Of a stretch of DNA of 33,021 nucleotides, positions 18,886 to 27,171 are shown one piece after another. Positions within the stretch are counted from its first letter, which is position 1. Every line of letters starts with the position of its first letter. The DNA is from Gemmatimonadota bacterium. Lineage in GTDB: Bacteria; Gemmatimonadota; Gemmatimonadetes; Longimicrobiales; Longimicrobiaceae. The DNA lies in assembly GCA_028287185.1 (NCBI GenBank), contig JAQBQD010000039.1:1-33021 (forward strand). Reading direction: 5' to 3'. A program made the translations under genes and the position numbers. Below the pieces are notes generated by a model. That model saw only the letters and a list, made by a program, of their open reading frames with translations. It was not told the origin of the DNA and searched no databases.

Positions 18886-20454
18886 TCAGCTTGCGCCTGG
18901 TGCGGCGGCACGGACCGACGCGGCGGGGCCTTCGTTGCCGGCGCGGTCCACGGCGCGGACCCAGACGACCGCCGGCGACGCCTCCCCCGTGCGGGCGCGG
19001 AGGGTGTAGTCGCGCAGGTGCCCGGGCAGGACTTCCGTGCGCCACGTCGAACCCGTGCGCCACGAGAGGGCCCACCACGTCGGCCGGTCGCGTCCGGTGG
19101 GCTCCATGTGGATGGACGCGGTGCCATCGACACTGCGCGCCTGCACCCGCGGGCGGCCCGGCGCGCCGGCGTAGAGCCAGGGCGACGCGGGGACCAGCGC
19201 GGGCTCGGCGTAGGGGCCGGCGAGCAGCTTCTCCACCAGGCTGTCGGGGTTCATCCCGAACGCCTTCATGCTGAAATGCACGTTGCCGCCGGCGCCCGCC
19301 TGCCCGCGCGTGGCGTTCACCTGGGCCACGATCTCCGCGGCCGGCCACGTCGCCTCGGTCGGCATCACCTGGCTGGTGAAGTTGCCGGGCCACAGGTGGC
19401 GGCCGTGGGCGTTCTGCTCGCTCCACCAGCGCAGCAGCACGGGATAGCTCTGCTGCGTGGCGGCGATGCGCCAGTAGAGCTGCGGCGAGAAGTAGTCCGC
19501 CCAGCCCTCGCGCATCCAGAGCCGCGCGTCGGCGTACAGGTCGGCGTACTGGTCGAAGCTGGTGACGATCTGCTCCGGGTTGCGCGGCCTCCAGATGCCG
19601 AAGGGCGAGATCCCCACCTTCACCCACGGCTTGGCCGCCTTCACCTCGCGGTACATGCGGCGGATGAACAGGTTGACGTTCTCGCGGCGCCAGTCGTCGC
19701 GCGGCAGGCGCCCGCCGCCCTGCACGTAGCGCGTCCAGCTCGGGCCGTCGGGAAAGTCCACGCGCGCGCCGGCGGAATCCTTCTCGGGGTAGGGATAGAA
19801 GTAGTCGTCGATGTGCACGCCGTCCACGTCGTAGCGCCGCACCACGTCCAGGATCACGGCCATGGAGCGGTCCTGCACCAGCCGCTCGCCGGGGTCCATC
19901 CAAAGGTACTTGCCGTACTGCTTCACCACCTCGGGATGGGTCCGGGCGATGTGGCTTGCAACGACCGGCGACTTCTCCGTGGGATGCGAGGCACGGTAGG
20001 GGTTGAACCACGCGTGCAGCTCCAGCCCGCGCCGGTGTGCCTCCTGCACCGCGAAGAGCAGGGGGTCGTACGCCGGATCGGGCGCCTTCCCCTGCTCCCC
20101 GGTCAGGTACTCGCTCCACGGCTCCAGCGCCGAGGGATACAGCGCGTCGGCCGCCGGGCGCACCTGCAGCACCACGGCGTTCAGGTGAAGCGCCGCCGCG
20201 CTGTCCAGGATGGCGACCATCTCCGCGCGCTGCCGCTCCGGCGCCAGCCCCGGCCGCGAAGGCCAGTCGATGTTCGCCACCGACGCCACCCACGCCGCCC
20301 GGAACTCCCGCCGCACCGGCGGCGGCCCTTCCGCCGACGCGCCCGGCGACGGACCGGACGCCGGCACGTGCATCACGCACGCGGAAAGCATCGCCGCCGC
20401 AATCGGAAGAACGCGGCGGAGCAGGGACGGGCGGATGAACGCGAACGCGAGCAT
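18886..20454 (-). CDS. GHL10-family glycosyl hydrolase lipoprotein (DigH/YngK-like)
   Basis: This 522-residue predicted lipoprotein has a signal ending in LSAC (Cys26). The GHL10 (PF02638/DUF187) barrel starts at EFRAAWVASVANIDWPS (50-66). It includes NAVVLQVRPAADALYPS (92-108), LHAWFNPYRAS (146-156) and GVHIDDYFYPYP (212-223), whose IDD Asp residues (216-217) are probably catalytic. WVKVGISPFGIWR and YFSPQLYWR follow. After ~residue 430 there is a fibronectin-like C-terminal domain (YTLRARTGEAS, then VVWVRAVDRAGNEG). E. coli DigH (YddW) of this family is a lipoprotein that cuts peptidoglycan strands stripped of stem peptides. A similar cell-wall role fits the GH3 and serine hydrolase genes nearby. 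The start at 20454 begins the signal; no strong ribosome site is seen. Confidence 0.92.
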   Translation of the reverse strand: MLAFAFIRPSLLRRVLPIAAAMLSACVMHVPASGPSPGASAEGPPPVRREFRAAWVASVANIDWPSRPGLAPERQRAEMVAILDSAAALHLNAVVLQVRPAADALYPSALEPWSEYLTGEQGKAPDPAYDPLLFAVQEAHRRGLELHAWFNPYRASHPTEKSPVVASHIARTHPEVVKQYGKYLWMDPGERLVQDRSMAVILDVVRRYDVDGVHIDDYFYPYPEKDSAGARVDFPDGPSWTRYVQGGGRLPRDDWRRENVNLFIRRMYREVKAAKPWVKVGISPFGIWRPRNPEQIVTSFDQYADLYADARLWMREGWADYFSPQLYWRIAATQQSYPVLLRWWSEQNAHGRHLWPGNFTSQVMPTEATWPAAEIVAQVNATRGQAGAGGNVHFSMKAFGMNPDSLVEKLLAGPYAEPALVPASPWLYAGAPGRPRVQARSVDGTASIHMEPTGRDRPTWWALSWRTGSTWRTEVLPGHLRDYTLRARTGEASPAVVWVRAVDRAGNEGPAASVRAAAPGAS

Positions 20455-20706
20455 GAACCTTGTCGTTCGATGTAGACGCAGCCCGCGCGGCGAACCCGCA
20501 TCGTACGCCGCGATCCAATCCTCGGCCGATCCGGCAATCGCCAGGCCGCGAACGCTTGGGCCATCAGCGATCCACCGGCACGCCGCCGGAAGCGTATCCT
20601 CCACCGATCGAATCCTCCAATCCCTCTCCCAAGCTCGATCGCCCCATCACCCCCACCCGCCCCGCCCTCCGCACCCCGGACGAGCGCACCTCCGTGCACC
20701 CCACGG

Positions 20707-20750
20707 CCCGCGAAGGCGGGCGGATTGCCGTTGCAGCCCCGGGATTCATC
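20707..20750 (+). repeat. Hairpin repeat element, copy A
   Basis: A hairpin (CCCGC, loop GAAG, GCGGG) is followed by CGGATTGCCGTTGCAGCC and then CCGGGATTC. The same order occurs inverted at 22984-22938 (copy B), with one base change in the conserved tail and a paired change in the stem. This looks like an interspersed REP-like element. No coding role is evident. Confidence 0.75.
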
Positions 20751-20798
20751 ACGAGGGCGCCGGGCGAACGCCTGCCACCCACTTCGCGGCTGGCATCA

Positions 20799-20841
20799 CA
20801 CATCCCGATCCGCCGCCCGATGCCTCACATCCCGATCCGCC
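20799..20841 (+). repeat. Short direct repeat, 16 bp x 2
   Basis: CACATCCCGATCCGCC occurs at 20799-20814 and 20826-20841 in non-coding DNA beyond the 3' end of recQ. The spacing of 27 bp suggests one small tandem duplication. Confidence 0.8.
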
Positions 20842-20886
20842 AGACGACACCGTCGACGATCGCCCATCCAGGCGCCCGGCGCACGA

Positions 20887-20913
20887 AGGGCCGCCCGCGA
20901 ACCGGGCGGCCCT
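20887..20913 (-). terminator. Probable recQ terminator hairpin
   Basis: AGGGCCGCCCG pairs perfectly with CGGGCGGCCCT (11 bp, loop CGAAC), about 55 nt after the recQ stop. There is no T-run, as with other GC-rich terminators in this window. Confidence 0.6.
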
Positions 20914-20967
20914 CACCCGCCGACGATCGTCCACCGGAGCGGAATCCGCCGAAATCGATCCCGCCCC

Positions 20968-22656
20968 TCAGATCCGCGACAGAAAATCCGTGTGGATGAG
21001 CCGCGTTCCGTGGCCGGCGAAATCCACCTCCACCTTGTCGCCGTTCACGCCGATCACCACGCCCTCGCCGTAGGTGGCGTGCTGCACCTCCTCGCCGGGC
21101 CGGAAGCCCTCGGGCAGCTCGTCGTCCGGCAGGAAGGCGGGCACGGTGGGCGCGGCGTCCACGTTGCGCTGGCGGTCCTCCAGCTTTCCGATGGCCACGC
21201 CGGACACGTCGTTGTCGCAGTGCCCGCACACGAAGCCCTCGGCCGGCGTCTCGCCGAAGTACTCCAGCACCATGCGCGTGCGGCACCTGGCCGTGCGGCA
21301 GTAGCGCACCATCTCCTCCAGCTTGGCGCGGTCGCGCTCGCGGCGCTCCTCGTAGTCCGTCAGCTCGTGGCTCAGGTCCGCCGCCGTCACGTCGGGCGCC
21401 GTGCGCTCCCACACGCCGCCGCGGTGCTCGCGCACCATCCCGTGGCGCTTGAGCAGCGTCAGCACGATGCGCGACTTGCGGGCGGCCACGTCGGCCATCT
21501 GCGCGATCTCGTCCAGCGGCCGTTTCTCGCCCTCGGGCTGGTTGTTCACCACGCGGGCCACGGAGATGGCCTCGTGCAGGTCGGGGTACTTGCCGCCCAG
21601 GAAGTAGCCCTGCACCGCGCGGTCCTCCTCGCGGTACAGCGTGGTGCAGCGCGAGGGCAGCCCGTCGCGCCCGGAGCGTCCCACCTCCTGGTAGTAGGCC
21701 TCCAGCGACCCGGGAAAGTGGTAGTGGATGACGAAGCGGATGTTCGGCTTGTCGATGCCCAGCCCGAAGGCGTTGGTCGCCACCACCGCCTTCACCCGGC
21801 CCTCCATGAACGCCTCCTGCCCCGCCGTCCGCTCGGCCGAGCCCAGCTTGCCGTGGTACAGCGCCAGCGCGAAGCGCCCGCCGAACTCCTCGTAAATGCG
21901 TTCCGCCTCCCTCACCGTGGCCACGTAGACGATGCCCGTGCCCTCGGAGCGGCGCAGCAGCCGGTCCAGCGCCGCGTCCTTCTCGCTCTCGTTGACGGTG
22001 GGCGTGACCTCCAGGAACAGGTTGCTGCGCACCAGGTCGGAGACGTGCAGGAAGGGGTCGGTCATCTTGAGCTGGAGGGCCACGTCCCCCCGCACCTCGG
22101 GCGACGCCGTGGCCGTCAGCGCCATCACCGGCGGCCGGCCCAGGCGCTCGGCGATGGAGCCCAGCATCATGTAGTCGGGCCGGAAGTCGTGCCCCCACTG
22201 GCTCACGCAGTGCGCCTCGTCCACCACGAACAGCGACACCTGGCGCTGCAGCAGCACCTCGAAGAACTCGCGGTCGCGGAAGCGCTCGGGCGTCACGTAC
22301 AGGATCTTGCCCTCGCCGTTCTCCACCGCCTTCTCGGCCGCGTTCTGCTCGCGCGTGGTGAGCGACGAGTTGATGGTCCACGCGTCCACGCCCAGCTCGT
22401 CCAGCTTGTCCGTCTGGTCCTTCATCAGCGCGATGAGGGGCGACACCACCACCGTCAGCCCCGGCAGGTGCAGCGCGGGAAGCTGGTACAGCAGCGACTT
22501 GCCGTAGCCCGTGGGCATCACCACGATGGCGTCGCGCCCGTCCAGCACGGCGCGGATCACGGCCTCCTGCCCCGCGCGGAACTCCTCCAGCCCGAAGCGG
22601 GTGCGCAGCGTCTTCAACAGCTCGCCGCTCGTGGCGGCCCTGGGTGCGGCAATCAC
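20968..22656 (-). CDS. recQ: ATP-dependent DNA helicase RecQ
   Basis: This 562-residue 3'-5' superfamily 2 helicase acts in recombination and fork repair. It carries [10 protein letters not shown] (21-30), VMPTGYGKS (46-54, Walker A), DEAHC (146-150) with the RecQ aromatic loop [15 protein letters not shown], and motif VI in [12 protein letters not shown]. The zinc module is intact (YCRTARC, then CGHCDN). The winged-helix segment is reduced and there is no HRDC domain. Instead the last ~50 residues ([14 protein letters not shown], then [13 protein letters not shown]) resemble the small barrel found at the ends of UvrD-type helicases. It starts at GTG 22656, since no ATG precedes the helicase core; no clear ribosome site is visible. 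It is monocistronic, and hairpin repeats lie outside both ends. Confidence 0.95.
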   Translation of the reverse strand: MIAAPRAATSGELLKTLRTRFGLEEFRAGQEAVIRAVLDGRDAIVVMPTGYGKSLLYQLPALHLPGLTVVVSPLIALMKDQTDKLDELGVDAWTINSSLTTREQNAAEKAVENGEGKILYVTPERFRDREFFEVLLQRQVSLFVVDEAHCVSQWGHDFRPDYMMLGSIAERLGRPPVMALTATASPEVRGDVALQLKMTDPFLHVSDLVRSNLFLEVTPTVNESEKDAALDRLLRRSEGTGIVYVATVREAERIYEEFGGRFALALYHGKLGSAERTAGQEAFMEGRVKAVVATNAFGLGIDKPNIRFVIHYHFPGSLEAYYQEVGRSGRDGLPSRCTTLYREEDRAVQGYFLGGKYPDLHEAISVARVVNNQPEGEKRPLDEIAQMADVAARKSRIVLTLLKRHGMVREHRGGVWERTAPDVTAADLSHELTDYEERRERDRAKLEEMVRYCRTARCRTRMVLEYFGETPAEGFVCGHCDNDVSGVAIGKLEDRQRNVDAAPTVPAFLPDDELPEGFRPGEEVQHATYGEGVVIGVNGDKVEVDFAGHGTRLIHTDFLSRI

Positions 22657-23209
22657 GTAGGTCCCGCGGGTTTTCAGGGGGATCGATCCGAACCGGCGTT
22701 CGCGGCCTGAGGGTGCAATCCCCGGACCAGCTTTGGGGAAACGTTTGATGGATGGAGGGCCGGGGAGCGAGGATCGGTCGATGGGCTCCGCGCGGTGTGG
22801 GATTCTCGGATTTCAGTCGATGCGATTCGCCTGTACCGGACGATGCGGATCCGCGGATTCCACGGCCAGCAGGTTCGCTCGGAGGGGACGCCGGGGGCGG
22901 TCGAGCGCGTGAGCGGCGGGCACCCCTGACGCCCCCGGGATGGAATCCCGAGGCTGCAACGGCAATCCGTCCCACCTTCGTGGGACTCGCTCCGTTGGAG
23001 GGCCCGCCGTCCGCGCGTGGGGCGGAGGTCCGTGCGCGTGGATCGCCGCCCCGTCGCGGAGTGCCGGGTCCGAACGATTCTGCCGCGCGATTGCGGAGGC
23101 AGCGTCGGGGATGAAGATTGGGGAGCGGCGGCGGGCGGTGGATTCCGCGCCCGCCCTCCGCGCCGCGTCCCGACCGAATCCCCAGCGCCACCTCCGAGGA
23201 AATCTCCCG
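22657..23209. other. Divergent intergenic region between recQ and the 308-residue gene
   Basis: This 553-bp region holds the recQ promoter (minus) and the promoter of the following plus-strand gene, neither of which I can place. It contains hairpin repeat copy B (22938-22986). Open frames across it are GC-driven and show no domain. Confidence 0.5.
22938..22986 (-). repeat. Hairpin repeat element, copy B (inverted relative to copy A)
   Basis: Read on the minus strand, GTCCCAC, loop GAAG, GTGGGAC is followed by the same CGGATTGCCGTTGCAGCC and then TCGGGATTC as copy A. The stem is 7 bp here. The fourth base of the stem core is A-T where copy A has G-C, so pairing is kept. One extra A separates the hairpin from the tail. 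Confidence 0.75.
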
Positions 23210-24136
23210 ATGCGCCGTGTCGAGCTGATCCGCGCCGTACGCAGCGTGCTGTCCGCGCTCAAGGAGAGCCGCGTGCACGAGGCGCTGGCGCAGGTGGCGC
23301 GCGCGCCGGCCGACCCGCGGGCCAGCGGCGCGCTGCTGGCGGCGCTGCGCACGTACACGGTGCGCTCGTCCGCGTACGGCGAGGGCGAGCAGCGCGTGGT
23401 GGATGCGCTGGACCTGGCGCCGCTGGACGATCCCGCGTGGTGGGCGCGCGTGGTCTCCGGCCCCGCGGCGGACGGCGGCGGCGCCAAGGCGGCCGCGGCG
23501 ATGCTCCAGACCATCCGCGTCGCCGGCGCCAGCCTGCCGAAGCTGCTGAACCTGCTCACCAACGAGGCCATCCGCCGCCAGAGCGCGCCCGCGGACAAGC
23601 AGCCGGCGGACGGCATGGCGCACTTCCAGGTGATCGTCATCGAAAGCGAGCGGCAGCGCTCCAGTCCCGTGCGCCTCATCACCGCGCTGGAAAGCGTCTG
23701 GCTGCTGTACGACGCCGTCGCCAGCATGCAGAAGCTTCCCGCCAACACCCTCAGCGTCATCGCCTGCGACTCCGGCGGCGACAAGGCGTTCGACTTCCTG
23801 GGCCTGGCCCCGGCCGTGAAGGGCGTCCGCGACGTGCTGCTCTCCGTGTGGGACCGCGTCGTCTTCTACCGCGGCCGCCCCGCGGAAGCGCGGCTGGCCA
23901 TGATCGAGAAGTCGCTCCCCGCGCTGGACCGCATCGTATCCCTGCGCGAGCGCTCGCTGATCGGGCCGGAAGAGGCCGAGCTGCTGCGCCGCCGCGTGGT
24001 CACGGGCGTCAAGAAGTTCCTCGAAGCCGGCTGCACCCTGCCCGAGATCGAGGACACCGACCGAGACCGCGCGCGGACGCTCCTCACGCCGTCGCCGAAG
24101 CTGCTGGCGGGGCCGCGGGGAGCGCCGAGAGAGTAA
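23210..24136 (+). CDS. Unrecognised 308-residue cytoplasmic protein
   Basis: I do not recognise this family. It starts at ATG 23210 with GAGGA 8 nt upstream, has no signal peptide or membrane segment, and looks almost entirely helical. The N-terminus has RAVRSVLSALKESRVHEALAQV-like amphipathic helices. The middle reads LPKLLNLLTNEAIRR, then a beta-like HFQVIVIESERQ and ALESVWLLYDAVASM. It continues with TLSVIACDSGGDKAFDFLG and VLLSVWDRVVFYRG. The C-terminal third (LRERSLIGPEEAELLRRRVVTGVKKFLEAGC) ends in a basic tail. Composition is host-like high GC, unlike the SIR2-TPR gene that follows on the same strand after 88 nt, so joint origin is doubtful. The codon pattern and ribosome site support a real gene; its function is unknown. 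Confidence 0.75.
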   Translation: MRRVELIRAVRSVLSALKESRVHEALAQVARAPADPRASGALLAALRTYTVRSSAYGEGEQRVVDALDLAPLDDPAWWARVVSGPAADGGGAKAAAAMLQTIRVAGASLPKLLNLLTNEAIRRQSAPADKQPADGMAHFQVIVIESERQRSSPVRLITALESVWLLYDAVASMQKLPANTLSVIACDSGGDKAFDFLGLAPAVKGVRDVLLSVWDRVVFYRGRPAEARLAMIEKSLPALDRIVSLRERSLIGPEEAELLRRRVVTGVKKFLEAGCTLPEIEDTDRDRARTLLTPSPKLLAGPRGAPRE

Positions 24137-24224
24137 TCCGGATCGGCAAAGAGAACGGGACGGTACTCGAGTTGTGCCTGTTTTTTTCCACTTTTGATTG
24201 TATGCATTGCAACCTGGCTTCCAC

Positions 24225-26315
24225 ATGACCCTCCGGAGAATCCCCGCCGACGCGTTCGTTCGCAGGATCAAGCAGGTGCTGGACACGGAGGACAAGCGGT
24301 TCGCGTTCTTCCTTGGCGCCGGTTGCTCCATCAGCTCAGGAATTCCCGGGGCCGGCTCCCTCGTTCGCAACGTCTGGTTACCGAAGCTGCGCGATCTCAA
24401 CGCACCGGAACGGACGGACCTGAACACATGGGCGACGGAGGCGTTCGCCGGTTACGATGCACGGCTCCCCGCACTGCTGTACGGCGAGCTCATTGATGCA
24501 CTATTCCCGCATCCCGCGGAGCGGCAGCGCGAGATCGAGCGACTCTGCGACGGCAAGTTTCCCGCGTTCGGGTACGCTGTACTCGCCCGGATGATGGAGA
24601 TCAATGGCGGCAAGTTCAAAGTCGTGCTCACGACGAACTTCGACGACCTCATAGCGGACGCCCTCTATCTTTACACGTCCACACGTCCGCTCATCATTCC
24701 CCATGAGTTCCTCGCGAGATTCATCCGTCCCACGCGTACTCGACCCCTGGTAGTGAAGCTCCACGGCGACCACCGGTTGAGCCCCCAGAACACCAGCGCC
24801 GAGACCGACCGCCTCAAGGGCGATATCAGTCGGCAGGTCCGCAACATCCTTCACGACCGCGGCCTGATCATCATAGGCTACGCGGGGAACGACCAGGGCA
24901 TCCGGACCATGCTGGACGGCCTTCCGTCCGAGGCGCTGCCGCTCGGCATCTACTGGGTGAGCGGAACGGAACCCGACTGCGCGCTACGCGAGTGGCTGGA
25001 GCGGCGCGGCGCGGTGTGGGTGGAGCACGGAGACTTCGACCAGCTTATGCTCCTGTTCCGGGACGTGCTCGATCTGCGCCACCCGGATGAGAAACGGTTC
25101 GAGGCGGTGTTCCGGAACTATCGGGACACGTACCAGAAGCTGTCCGGTAGGATCGTGGCGCTCCCCGTGACCGCCCCGTCCAGCGCGGCACTCAAGGATG
25201 CGGTCGAACGTGCGGACAGCGGTTTCTCCGATTGGTTCTCTGCATACCTGACCGCAGAGCGGCTCACGGCGACGGATCCCGAGCGTGCGGACGCCACTTA
25301 TCGGGCTGGACTGGAGCAATTTCCGGCTTCTCCTGAACTTATGGAGATGTATGCACTCTTCTTATACGAGATACAAGCACAATATGACGAAGCGGAGCAG
25401 TACTTCCTCCGCGCTGTAGCGTTGGATCCGCGAGATGCGGACCTCCTTGGCGAATACGCGAAATTTCTTGCGAGTGCTCGAAAAGACTCGGAGCGGGCGG
25501 AAGTCTACTATCGACGTGCCGTGGAGGCAGAGCCACAGGACGCGAACAACCTTGGCAATTACGCGCACTTCCTTGCCAACGTTCGGAAAGATGTAGACCG
25601 TGCAGAGGAGTACCATCAACGCGCGGTGGAGGCAGATCCGCAGCACGCAAACAACCTTGGCAACTATGCAGTTTTCCTCGCCTGTGTTCGGAACGATGCG
25701 GACCATGCAGAGGAGTACTATCGACGCGCGGTGGAGGCAGATCCGCAGCATGCCAACAGTCTCGGAAACTACGCGTCGCTCCTTGCCTTCGTTCGGAATG
25801 ATGCGGACCGTGCAGAAGAGTACTATCGACGTGCAGTGGAGGCAGATCCGCAGCACGCGAACAGCCTTGGAAACTATGCGTTTTTTCTTGCCAATGTTCG
25901 GAATGATGCGGACCGTGCAGAGGAGTACTATCGACGCGCGGTGGAGGCAGATCCACAAAACGCAATCATCCTCGGCAACTACGCTGGCTTCCTGCTGGCA
26001 CGCGAGCGGGACGAGGACGAACGCGAACTCTTGGATACGGCGTTATCATTTGTCGTGAATGACACGCTTCGCGTTGAACTTCTCTTCTATTACCTCGCCT
26101 TGCACGGATTGGGGAATGGGTCACAGTTCGCCGAGATGAAACAGTTGCTTCTGGCCGGTGCTCGTTCGCGCGGCTGGAACCTCGCGCCGCACGTGGAGCG
26201 CGCCCGGCAGTCCGACGCGGCTTTCGGCGCGCGGTTGGAAAAGCTGAGCAGCGTGATCAGTGACGGTGCGGCGCTCTCGGTGCTCGACGACTGGCCGGAG
26301 TGGCAGCAGGCGTGA
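24225..26315 (+). CDS. SIR2-domain protein with C-terminal TPR array (putative anti-phage effector)
   Basis: This 696-residue protein has an N-terminal SIR2-like domain (~1-290) with LGAGCSISSGIPG (30-42), TTNFDD (136-141, Asn138), KLHGD (178-182, His180) and IIIGYAGND. The NAD-binding and catalytic Asn/His positions are therefore present. From ~390 to ~600 lie about seven TPR-like repeats of 35 residues (EEYYRRAVEADPQHANSLGN type), then a capping helical region. SIR2-TPR proteins are linked to anti-phage abortive infection by NAD+ depletion; that activity here is inference. I chose the ATG at 24225; a TTG at 24198 is also in frame, and neither has a good ribosome site. A T7 run and A/T-rich leader (24181-24210) precede it. 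GC is clearly lower than in its neighbours, which suggests transfer. Confidence 0.88.
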   Translation: MTLRRIPADAFVRRIKQVLDTEDKRFAFFLGAGCSISSGIPGAGSLVRNVWLPKLRDLNAPERTDLNTWATEAFAGYDARLPALLYGELIDALFPHPAERQREIERLCDGKFPAFGYAVLARMMEINGGKFKVVLTTNFDDLIADALYLYTSTRPLIIPHEFLARFIRPTRTRPLVVKLHGDHRLSPQNTSAETDRLKGDISRQVRNILHDRGLIIIGYAGNDQGIRTMLDGLPSEALPLGIYWVSGTEPDCALREWLERRGAVWVEHGDFDQLMLLFRDVLDLRHPDEKRFEAVFRNYRDTYQKLSGRIVALPVTAPSSAALKDAVERADSGFSDWFSAYLTAERLTATDPERADATYRAGLEQFPASPELMEMYALFLYEIQAQYDEAEQYFLRAVALDPRDADLLGEYAKFLASARKDSERAEVYYRRAVEAEPQDANNLGNYAHFLANVRKDVDRAEEYHQRAVEADPQHANNLGNYAVFLACVRNDADHAEEYYRRAVEADPQHANSLGNYASLLAFVRNDADRAEEYYRRAVEADPQHANSLGNYAFFLANVRNDADRAEEYYRRAVEADPQNAIILGNYAGFLLARERDEDERELLDTALSFVVNDTLRVELLFYYLALHGLGNGSQFAEMKQLLLAGARSRGWNLAPHVERARQSDAAFGARLEKLSSVISDGAALSVLDDWPEWQQA
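25391..26020 (+). repeat. Tandem 105-bp repeats encoding the TPR array
   Basis: Six units of exactly 105 bp (35 codons) run head to tail, with boundaries at about 25391, 25496, 25601, 25706, 25811 and 25916. The units from 25601 onward are nearly identical in DNA, including silent positions; the first two are more divergent. This points to recent unit duplication within the gene. Confidence 0.93.
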
Positions 26316-26425
26316 CCGGCCCGGACGTCGCCGGGTGATGCCAGCGCGACTGGCCCCGATGGCCTGCGGTCGAGGCTGACGCGAATGTAAGCGGCACCGC
26401 CCTTGCAGGTGTCCTGCCCTGTCGT

Positions 26426-26441
26426 CCGCCCTTGCGGGCGG
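26426..26441. other. Small hairpin upstream of the OmpA-type gene
   Basis: CCGCCC pairs perfectly with GGGCGG across a TTGC loop. It lies 110 nt after the SIR2-TPR stop and 40 nt before the next start. It could be a weak terminator or a leader structure; no T-run follows. Confidence 0.4.
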
Positions 26442-26481
26442 CGAACGAAACGGGCTGGATCCACAAAACGGGAGGGATGGG

Positions 26482-27171
26482 ATGAACGTGCTTACTCGGA
26501 AGATCACGGTGCTCTTCGGCGCCGCTGCGGTTACGGTCGCGACGGCGGGGCTGAACGGCTGCGCTTCGATGAACAACAAGGAGCGCGGCGCCACCATCGG
26601 CGCGACGACGGGCGCCGCCATCGGCGCGGTGATCGGCAAGAACACCGGCGGCACGGCGCGCGGCGCCATCCTGGGCGCGGTGCTGGGCGGCGCGGCCGGC
26701 GCGGTCATCGGCCACCAGATGGACCAGCAGGCCAAGGAGATCCAGGACCAGGTCCCCGGCGCCACGGTGGAGCGCGTGGGTGAGGGCATCGCGGTGTCGT
26801 TCCCCTCGGGCATCCTGTTCCCGTTCAACAGCACGCAGCTCATGCCCGCCGGCCGTGAGAACCTCACCAAGCTCGCCGGCATCCTGCAGCGCTACCCGGG
26901 CAGCTCGGTGCTCATCGTGGGCCACACGGACAACGTGGGCTCGGATTCGTACAACATGACCCTCTCGCAGCAGCGCGCGCAGGCGGCGGCCAGCTACCTG
27001 AGCACGGCGGGCATCGCGTCGGGCAGCATCCGCACCGAGGGGCGCGGCGAGAGCGAGCCCATCGTGGACAACGCCACCGAGGCCAACCGCGCGCGCAACC
27101 GCCGCGTCGAGGTCGCCATCTTCGCCAGCGAGCAGTACCGCCAGCAGATCCTCAATCAGTCGGGCCACTGA
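26482..27171 (+). CDS. OmpA-family peptidoglycan-binding lipoprotein with glycine zipper
   Basis: This 229-residue outer-membrane lipoprotein has a signal peptide with lipobox LNGC (Cys27). A glycine-zipper segment runs from ~36 to 77 (GATTGAAIGAVIG, then GAILGAVLGGAAGAVIG). The OmpA C-terminal domain (~100-222) includes FPFNSTQLMPAGRENL, GHTDNVGS and LSQQRAQAAASYL. The final NRARNRRVEV supplies the Arg that, with the Asp of HTD, grips the diaminopimelate of peptidoglycan. The order matches the YfiB/YiaD type. The start at 26482 follows GGGAGGGATGGG, a strong ribosome site. A clear terminator follows at 27214. It probably anchors the outer membrane to the cell wall. Confidence 0.93.
   Translation: MNVLTRKITVLFGAAAVTVATAGLNGCASMNNKERGATIGATTGAAIGAVIGKNTGGTARGAILGAVLGGAAGAVIGHQMDQQAKEIQDQVPGATVERVGEGIAVSFPSGILFPFNSTQLMPAGRENLTKLAGILQRYPGSSVLIVGHTDNVGSDSYNMTLSQQRAQAAASYLSTAGIASGSIRTEGRGESEPIVDNATEANRARNRRVEVAIFASEQYRQQILNQSGH

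Larger units (their letters stand above)
20455..20967. other. Intergenic region between the GHL10 gene and recQ
   Basis: This 513-bp region contains copy A of a hairpin repeat (20707-20750), a 16-bp direct repeat in two 27-bp-spaced copies (20799-20841), and the probable recQ terminator (20887-20913). The GHL10 promoter must lie near its left end. I see no defensible coding sequence. Confidence 0.6.

Noticed and set aside
20825..24427. 1200-codon minus-strand frame spanning recQ and its flanks
   Set aside because: It lies in a different frame from RecQ and consists of GC-biased shadow sequence. The apparent repeated peptide GRIAVAA in and near it comes from the hairpin repeat copies, not from a gene.
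25339..25965. Two antisense repetitive reading frames opposite the TPR array
   Set aside because: They exist only because the 105-bp units repeat. The sense strand encodes canonical TPRs in frame with the SIR2 domain.
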